This document shows, piece by piece, positions 57,541 to 64,000 of a stretch of 64,000 nucleotides of DNA (the stretch's first letter is position 1; each line of letters starts with the position of its first letter). The DNA is from Candidula unifasciata (Eukaryota; Mollusca; Gastropoda; Stylommatophora; Geomitridae). The stretch is taken from contig CAJHNH020002557.1 of the NCBI GenBank assembly GCA_905116865.2, positions 356,501-420,500 on the forward strand, given 5' to 3'. The position numbers and the translations under genes were made by a program. The notes beneath the pieces are model-generated. The model did no database searches. It worked only from the letters and a program-made list of their open reading frames with translations, and had not been told where the DNA came from.

Positions 57541-57790
57541 AGGTGGCAGCCGCTGTGGGTAACGGCTAGACGCTTGCCCGGAGATTCGAAAATCCTGGGT
57601 ACAAGTCCTCACGAAGCAGGACATTTTTTTTAATGACTACCAGGTAAAGTCATGGGAAGTAAAGGCGGCCGGCGTGATGTTGATCCCATTACCCACCAAG
57701 TGCCGACTTGTCTATAAAATATCGGTCTAGCCCCATGTGCACAACACGCCTGAAAGCGCAGACAAGGGTCCTTTACTCTATGTACTAGCT
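57541..57790 (+). mobile_element. SINE family A copy next to a LINE fragment
   Basis: Head gtaacggctagacgcttgcc with box B-like tgggtacaagtcc, body taccaggtaaagtcatggga, agtaaaggcggccggcgtga, tail acaagggtcctttactctat. The LINE fragment 57795-58187 follows immediately. Confidence 0.85.
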
Positions 57791-57794
57791 CCTT

Positions 57795-58187
57795 ATGCCC
57801 ATTAAAATGGTGCTAAAATGTTACATAGCCCCTGTTCTGCTGTATGGCCGCGAATCTTGGAATGTCACTGAACAAATTAAGAAGAATTTTGAAGCAACAG
57901 AGATGTGGTTTTTGAGACAAACGTTACGAATACCTTGGACGGCCAGAGTAACTAACAACGATTGCTTGAAAGAAGCTAATGAAAGTAGATCTCTATATAG
58001 AACAACAAGAACGAGACAAACACAGTTCTTTAGCCACATAATGAGAAGAGAGACATTGGAAAACATCGTGAAAACTGGGAAGATCAGTGGAAAAAGGGGT
58101 AGAGGCAGACCAAGAGAGATGATACTGGATGGGCTAAAACGACGGCATGGGGGCATGAGCGCCTGCGCCGGTTGGCGGGGCACATGA
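57795..58187 (+). pseudogene. LINE C-terminal fragment, still open for 130 codons
   Basis: Reads LKCYIAPVLLYGRESWNVTE, QIKKNFEATEMWFLRQTLRI, then RTRQTQFFSHIMRRETLENI and GKISGKRGRGRPREMILDGL. This is the region after the reverse-transcriptase thumb of non-LTR retrotransposons (Y-G-x-E-x-W then W-F-x-R and the FGHxMRR-like and GKRxRGRPR motifs). It lacks the catalytic part. The first Met is internal. It begins directly after a SINE A copy and its stop at 58187 is followed by SINE A tail-like sequence. Confidence 0.85.
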
Positions 58188-58245
58188 TGATGATATGCCC
58201 AATAGGCCGGCAGTCGTGGAAAAGGGTCCTTTACCGGAAAGGTCG
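58188..58245 (+). mobile_element. LINE 3' end or SINE A tail sequence
   Basis: Contains gatatgcccaataggccggc and tggaaaagggtcctttac. These match the 3' tail of SINE family A (for example ctagcccgatatgcccaac at 6390 and the tail at 53385). It may be the LINE's own 3' end or the remnant of a SINE. Confidence 0.65.
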
Positions 58246-58844
58246 ATAGAGGGCTAGCGGGCCACAGGCAGGTTCTCTCTGGGTCAGACACAAACTCGGA
58301 CACTGATAGACGAGCACGCTGGAGGATGCAGTGTGTGACGGTGACGAGGAAAAATCAGCACTTTTACACAGCCTTGTTGGCCATACTTGCCGCCCCTGGC
58401 TTATGATACCGGCAAAGGCAGTCAGTGTGGAACTCTGATAAAACAGATGCGGGGCTGATATCTGACTTCTCTATGTCATATTTCCTTATGCACACTTGAG
58501 GGAGTTCTTGTCGGTTCTAGGGCACTGTTTATGTTTCATTTGCATTAGTTCATTACCGTAACTGTTCTAACCCTAGTCGGAACAATTGTGTCTTGTTTCA
58601 GAAACTAGTTTTACACATTAATATAATTATTATTGCCCAATAGCCAATAACAAAATAATATCTTTGAAATAATATGAAATACGCAAACAAATGCTTACAA
58701 AGAGAACGTATATATATATATATTTATTGTGGGGGGGGGGGTGTTTTTGGCTGGTCCCAAAAATTTACTGGGAAAGTGTCCGTGTGTGTGTGTGGGGGGG
58801 GGGGGGGGGTGTCAGGTTTCAGATCTGGTTTGGTTTAGAAGGCG
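58246..58844. other. Nothing recognised; poly-G tracts
   Basis: AT-rich, with (TA)n at 58712, a run of 11 G at 58731 and a run of 17 G at 58793 separated by GT repeats. Confidence 0.55.
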
Positions 58845-58995
58845 GATCAACATCATGGCACAAGGGTAGTCACTCATAAGTGCTCTGTTCTACGTCTGAC
58901 TCCGAAGGTTCTCAGTGCAGTGCACGAACTCTGTAGCACCGGCGAGGATCCTAAAATACAATGGGTAAATTGTTTACTCCAAATATTGCCCAGGC
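58845..58995 (+). mobile_element. Repeat family D, copy 2
   Basis: Contains ggatcaacatcatggcacaa, cataagtgctctgttctac, tctcagtgcagtgcacgaac and ggcgaggatcctaaaatac, in the same order as copy 1. Confidence 0.7.
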
Positions 58996-59169
58996 CAAAA
59001 AAAGCTCTATCTTCCAGGTATGTTAGTAAATATTTTTGCCATATATCTTATTGTTATGCTGATTGACAAATATAATATACTGCGTCAAATAATATTAAAT
59101 GTATTTAAAAAAAGTTCTAAATATAATTTTTTATAAAAGAGAAAAGGGGAGCTTTCAATCCCTTATGAA

Positions 59170-59320
59170 AATTGGAGAGTAGCGGCTGGCGGACTGGTTA
59201 CAACCTCGGGCTCCCATGCAGGAGACCAGAGTTCGACCCCGGTAAAGTTGATGGAGTCGATGATCCTAACCTGCATAGTCCGTGGCTACAGTACTAGCCA
59301 TGCCGCCCTAAAACCTCAGA
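59170..59320 (+). mobile_element. tRNA-headed SINE-like element
   Basis: A box A-like tggcggactgg (59174) and a box B-like agttcgacccc (59230) have tRNA spacing, with ctcccatgcaggagacc between them. A tail of unknown origin follows. A clover-leaf with a proper acceptor stem is not evident, so it is called a SINE and not a working tRNA gene. Confidence 0.5.
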
Positions 59321-60854
59321 CTCAAGGCCTCCCTGTCTACACCGCCCTAAAAACAGACAGTTGTGGCAGTCTGGAAGATGTGGGCATCAAAGGACCAAAG
59401 TACCAATGTTCCGCTGTTTATGCTTGTGTGTGGAGGTGAGGGGGGGGGGGTAAATTGTTGGTTTGTTACTTTCTTTAGAAATATCAAAAGTTCAAGAAGG
59501 TGACGTTTGATGGGTGCAGTTCACATGTGTCAGTCACCACAGCTAAACACACCCTGCCCTCATCAACTGCACCAATAAATAGCCGACCGGCGTGAAAAGA
59601 GCCACTGACCGGCAACAGTGCCGTCTCCGCCTTTGCCGGTGTGCGCGCGCGCGCGCGTGTGTGTGTAAAAACTCCCTAAGATCTTGTCTTACAGCAATAA
59701 ACAGGCACCCGTTTCGCTCCAGCAGTCATCACCAGACCAGACTCGCCAGCCTAAACATAGCCATTTAGGGCAGGTGTGGTGAGAAGAGGGTTTACTGTAA
59801 AAGTGGTTTTTCTCATATAGGCTAGTATTACCGGCAACAACCAAACAGTATTGCACGGCCTGGGCAAATCAATGCAGATCTCTGGGCCTAGCCTGCCTGT
59901 ACCTAGACTCGTATCGGCAAGTGATCAATACTAGAAATTAACAGATCACAGCGGGAAGTTACCAACCAACTATTAGCCTTCTTTTGTTGACCTTTTGTTT
60001 GAGAGAGTCAGCGACGAGGCCCTGTCGAGGGCTGGAAGGAAGGAGCGATGAAGTGGCTCGGGCAGGCACACGAAATATTCTGACCTGGTTTACAATAAGA
60101 GGGGACTACTTTTCTTCGTGCGACGACGGAGGGAGGGAAAGAGAGAGACGGGGATAAGTGAAGAGAGCGCGGGATGGCTCTCACCGTGAAAGACACAAAG
60201 GGCTGGTTGGGACCAAGTGTGGTGAGGAAAAGAGGAGGACGCGAAGGAAGGCGAAGACGACGAGAGCGTTGAGGCGGAAGGGGGCTGGGTAGGCGGCTTG
60301 CTGGTAAATACATAATGCTGTCAGCGTTATCGCCACTGCATCCAAGATGGCTCGAGGTACTTCAGCCTGCGATAATATATACGAATCACTTAGGCGAACT
60401 AACCCGGCAGTAGAATTTGAGGCTTACGTGCTGGACTAGGACCACTGGGTTTACTGTAGAGCGCGTTAAGGTAAACACGGCAGCTGAGCTGGGCATTAAT
60501 GTTTACAACATCAACTTGTCTCTGGCTTCCGATCCTTTCATAAGAAACGGATATCACCAAAAACGCCGACATCGTCTACCGTACGTAGATCATGCAATGG
60601 GTTCTGTTCCTTCACCCTGGTTGGAGGATACTCTCTGTATGGGTCCCAGGGGATGCATTTGCTTGGGACAGGAAATGGTGGGGGGAGGAGGAGAACAGAC
60701 CCCCTGGCCCTTTTGCATGTGGCAGTAAGAGCGACAAAAAAAAAATTGCTGAAGAGTGGTGGCCTTATCGCCGCCCAGCTGTCAACCACAACATAACGTG
60801 CCTACCGTTATTTTAATGGCGAACACAGAAATCACGGATGTCTCAAGATCTACC
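59321..60854. other. Unassigned region with a GC-rich block
   Basis: 60000-60360 is GC-rich and G/A-biased on the plus strand, with a short alternating (GC)n/(GT)n run at 59643. At 60340 the sequence ccaagatggct resembles a YY1-type promoter motif, and a 30-codon frame follows at 60346. This could be a promoter or first exon, but no protein similarity supports that. Confidence 0.3.
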
Positions 60855-61510
60855 AATCTTAGGGAACTAACAGCACAACACCTACCAACTAATCTTAGGG
60901 AACTAATAGCACAACACCTACCAACTAATCTTAGGGAACTAATAGCACAACACCTACCAACTAATCTTAGGGAACTAACAGCACGAGACCTACCAACTAA
61001 TCTTAGGGAACTAATAGCACGAGACCTACCAACTAATCTTAGGGAACTAACAGCACGAGACCTACCAACTAATCTTAGGGAACTAACAGCACGAGACCTA
61101 CCAACTAATCTTAGGGAACTAACAGCACGAGACCTACCAACTAATCTTAGGGAACTAACAGCACGAGACCTACCAACTAATCTTAGGGAACTAATAGCAC
61201 AACACCTACCAACTAATCTTAGGGAACTAACAGCACGAGACCTACCAACTAATCTTAGGGAACTAATAGCACAACACCTACCAACTAATCTTAGGGAACT
61301 AATAGCACGACACCTACCAACTAATCTTAGGGAACTAATAGCACGACACCTACCAACTAATCTTAGGGAACTAATAGCACGACACCTACCAACTAATCTT
61401 AGGGAACTAATAGCACGAGACCTACCAACTAATCTTAGGGAACTAATAGCACGAGACCTACCAACTAATCTTAGGGAACTAATAGCACGAGATCTACTAA
61501 CTAATCTTGG
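60855..61510. repeat. Minisatellite, 36-bp unit, about 18 copies, open in one plus frame
   Basis: The unit is aatcttagggaactaatagc plus an acgagacctaccaact part. In one plus-strand frame it translates to a 12-residue repeat (TNLRELIARDLP). That frame is open from 60756 to 61613 (285 codons), including about 30 codons of unique sequence after the array. No splice context or homology supports it as a gene. Confidence 0.94.
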
Positions 61511-61844
61511 GGGGAAAAAATTGCAAAAATTGTTTTTACAATTACAAAAGAAAACTGAAGATGAAACTCAATTTCCACTAATATCAAAATGTATGCCTAG
61601 TCTTGTGGTATAACCAATGTCTTCTCCAGACAGCCTTGGTATAACATTATCCTCTATGGAGACTTAGTAATAAATGTTTTCATGAGATATAAGGTAATGC
61701 CCCCCCCCCCCCCCGAATATCAACTACACCCACTCAAAGCCGCCACACAGATCTGTAACGAAGTGACCAAAAACAAATGGTACAGCAATGATGTCATGGG
61801 TGAAAAATTTCATTTGTGTTGAAATTAAAATATAAATTGAGCCA

Positions 61845-61846
<2 letters not shown>
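61511..61846. other. Nothing recognised
   Basis: AT-rich sequence after the 36-bp array; the plus frame from the array stops at 61613. A run of 14 C is at 61700. Confidence 0.55.
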
Positions 61847-61913
<67 letters not shown>

Positions 61914-61924
61914 CACACACACAC
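61847..61924. repeat. (TA)n then (CA)n microsatellite
   Basis: About 31 TA repeats are followed by a short CA run. Confidence 0.97.
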
Positions 61925-61944
61925 CCAAACATAATAAACGTGTT

Positions 61945-62169
61945 AGGTTAGTTACGTATCCTTTACAGGACGTTGCAGAACCAACCCCAGCAACTCCCAG
62001 CTGTCGTGTAGTTTCTCTAGGCAAATGTACGTCCATTAGTTTGCCATTGACGGTCGGCCCCCAGATACCACTATCGAAACCAACGCAAAACGCATGGCTC
62101 GCAGCTGGGATCGAACCCGGCACCCCGGCATTACGAAGCGTTCGCATCGACTTAGCCACAGAGCCGACT
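61945..62169 (-). mobile_element. SINE family C, copy
   Basis: Contains gtatcctttacaggacgttg, cagaaccaaccccagcaact, gctgggatcgaacccggcac and gacttagccacagagccga. It begins shortly after the TA/CA microsatellite. Confidence 0.87.
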
Positions 62170-62689
62170 ATACACGTGTTAACTGTTTTTAAATTAGAAT
62201 AAAAAGCTGCACCTTTTGGTAATTTTTATATCCGGTACCAATCCTACAAATCAGAAGGACAGTCCCGCTGCTCCGTGCGAATAGAACGAGTGAGAAAACG
62301 AGCGGACAAGTACGAACAAACAACCGAGACAACTGACGAGGGAGGAAAAGACAGAAAACAAACAAAAGAGCACCGCTGGCAGGCAGCCAGAAGAATTGCG
62401 ATCTTGCAAACCAAGTGCTATTTTTAACGAGAAAGACAAAGAACATACATCCGTAACCTTTAGTTGCTGCACTAGGTGCATCCACAGATAGCAGGATGTG
62501 TCGGGGGAGGGGGGCACCTGATTTTTTTTTAATTAGCAATCGCACGATTGGACACAACAGATAAATACAAGATGCATCACATGACTGGACGTGAACGTTA
62601 ATAAGATGCTCAGATTTGAACCCGAGTCCCCCGTGCAGATGGGCATGAACTCACTCAGCAGCAACACTGCATTTGTACAGTTAACAGGA
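62170..62689. other. Nothing recognised
   Basis: Unique sequence with a T run at 62521. Open minus frames overlap in different frames and lack motifs. Confidence 0.55.
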
Positions 62690-62939
62690 GATTCTTATTC
62701 TTCATGTTCACAGACTGTAAACTTCTGGTTGCCCGTCCACTTTTGGGCAGACTTGTGCGCACATCCGTTTTACAGATATGTATTAGCTGCACGACTTAGC
62801 GCTTTGCCTTTCAGCAGATGGAATTCCAAGGTAACACCCAAAATTAGTTGATTTTCACGACGTGCTTGTGGTGGTGTTTACTCTCACCCCCCCCCCCCCA
62901 CCCCAATAGAGCCCCGGAACCCACACAAAGATGTCTGGA
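62690..62939 (-). mobile_element. SINE-like family B, minus copy
   Basis: Contains actgtaaacttctggttgcc, catccgttttacagatatg, tcacgacgtgcttgtggtgg, a C run and agagccccggaacccac. Confidence 0.76.
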
Positions 62940-63055
62940 CCAACACAGTGGCCAAGGTAAAACAACACACACACATACAAAACCAGTCTTCATTCAGACT
63001 TGAACCCGCGACCTTTGGGACGGCAGGCAAGCATCTAGTCACCGCACAACGGTGT
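62940..63055 (-). mobile_element. SINE head fragment, family A type, minus
   Basis: Contains tcagacttgaacccgcgacc and tctagtcaccgcacaacggt, the reversed tRNA-like head. No body was recognised to its left, only a family B copy. Confidence 0.6.
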
Positions 63056-63454
63056 TTCCCACTTCACATCAAAGCTGCTGTGATGCCCTGAAGAACAGCA
63101 TCGGAAACACGCGACAAAGGCAAACTCCTGGAACCAAACTTCAGCCCACGGCGGAGCCAAGCAGGCGCGCTGCCGCCTCACCGATAACGGCAGCACAGAT
63201 AGAAGGAACAAAGGACGACACGTGTACAAGTCGATAATCTGACACGGAGAAGTCGAAGCCTCATCGGCAAGGGCTGTGACGGATGTATCAGGTGATATAC
63301 ACCGAATCGATGTGTCAGCATAGGCTAGCATCTACAGCAGCAGCAAATCCTCGGTTCCGCGCCTGAGATGGATGGACGTCTGCTGACAAACTTGGTGGCT
63401 GCGACACAGGGAAAACATCCGGGGGGGGGGGGGCAACACCCTTATATTTTTGTA
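63056..63454. other. Nothing recognised; G run
   Basis: Unique sequence with a run of 14 G at 63420 just before a SINE A copy. Confidence 0.55.
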
Positions 63455-63735
63455 AGGACAGAGTTAAAAGTAAAGAACCTTTTTCCATGCCTTTAGGCGT
63501 ATTGGGTACAAGGTGCTAGACCATTATTTTATAGACCAACCGGTATTTGGTGGGCGATCATCACTCCGGTCGCCTTTACTTGCCAGGACTTTGCCCGGTA
63601 GTGAAGTTAGGGCAGGGTCGACCTGAGAACCAATGTAATTTGTTTTTAAATTACGGCTCTGTTCGGATTTGAACTCATCACCTTTCGATCCGCAGGCGAC
63701 CGTATAGCCGTTACATTACGGCGGCTACCAGGGGA
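63455..63735 (-). mobile_element. SINE family A, near full-length minus copy
   Basis: Reversed tail (tacaaggtgctagaccatta), body (tcgcctttacttgccaggac, gcagggtcgacctgagaacc) and head (tcggatttgaactcatcacc, tagccgttacattacggcgg). Confidence 0.83.
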
Positions 63736-64000
63736 CAGGGTACCAAGTGGCTTAAAGAATTCTTGAAGCACACAATAATAATAATTATTGGCATGTGCTA
63801 AATGACAAATACATGTAATGATATCTACGAAATGCCTAAAGAAATACCCAGGGAGAAAAACACTCTATACAAGGTTAGGGGAAACTACTCATCCCCTTGC
63901 TAAACGGGAAAAAAGGGGGGGGGGGTGGTTTACAAGTCCCTGAGCCTCCCAATCACGGCGTCCCTGAGTGGCCCTGAAGACAATGCACATTCACAGCCAG
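63736..64000. other. Nothing recognised
   Basis: AT-rich end of the window with a run of 10 G at 63917. Confidence 0.55.

Noticed and set aside
60346..60438. Short plus-strand gene starting at atggctcgagg
   Set aside because: Only 30 codons, no homology, and no clear splice donor. The YY1-like context is suggestive but not enough.

Overview
The window is eukaryotic, from an animal genome. It has short exons with GT/AG splice sites on the minus strand, separated by long introns packed with tandem repeats and transposon fragments. I see no bacterial features. The one cellular gene I can identify encodes a metastasis-associated (MTA) protein, a subunit of the NuRD chromatin-remodelling complex. 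Gene style, the SINE/LINE population and the very high minisatellite load suggest an invertebrate, probably a mollusc or another lophotrochozoan. That assignment is inference and the species cannot be named.

Gene layout. MTA is read right to left. Fourteen exons are supported by protein similarity, splice sites and matching codon phase: two 33-bp cassettes (39353-39385 and 31834-31866), then 23559-23878, 22618-22738, 20785-20887, 19031-19130, 16961-17149, 14989-15063, 14368-14426, 10849-10934, 7680-7796, 4634-4695, 3042-3230 and 508-684. Together they give the later part of the BAH domain, the ELM2 domain, the SANT domain, a GATA-type zinc finger, part of an extra C2H2-like finger, and the start of the C-terminal region. 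The first BAH exons were not found in 39386-64000 and the last C-terminal exons lie left of position 1, so the gene runs through much or all of the window. Both 33-bp cassettes are in the same phase and resemble each other. One exon has its 3' splice-donor end tandemly duplicated. Codon phases show that one 4634-to-3042 joint lacks a small exon, predicted at about 37 bp.

Introns. More than twenty unrelated minisatellite families, with periods of 16 to 88 bp, fill about one third of the window. The two largest are about 4.1 kb each: 33725-37812 (50/47-bp unit) and 44535-48630 (23/22-bp unit). Most long open frames in the window come from these arrays and I do not treat them as genes. Several minisatellites start within about 30 bp of a splice acceptor.

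Mobile elements. There are several SINE or SINE-like families: A (tRNA head plus a conserved body), B (ends in an AAG-rich tail, many copies), C (tRNA-headed, all four copies on the minus strand) and another tRNA-headed element near 59.2 kb. There are also 3' ends of non-LTR retrotransposons (10.4-10.8, 54.8-55.7 and 57.8-58.2 kb), a broken RNase H region of another LINE (24.6-25.4 kb), and at least three short inverted-repeat DNA elements. One of these (4233-4441) strongly resembles the SPIN/URR1-like hAT elements of vertebrates. Two elements sit inside minisatellites with target-site duplications, which dates the arrays as older than those insertions.
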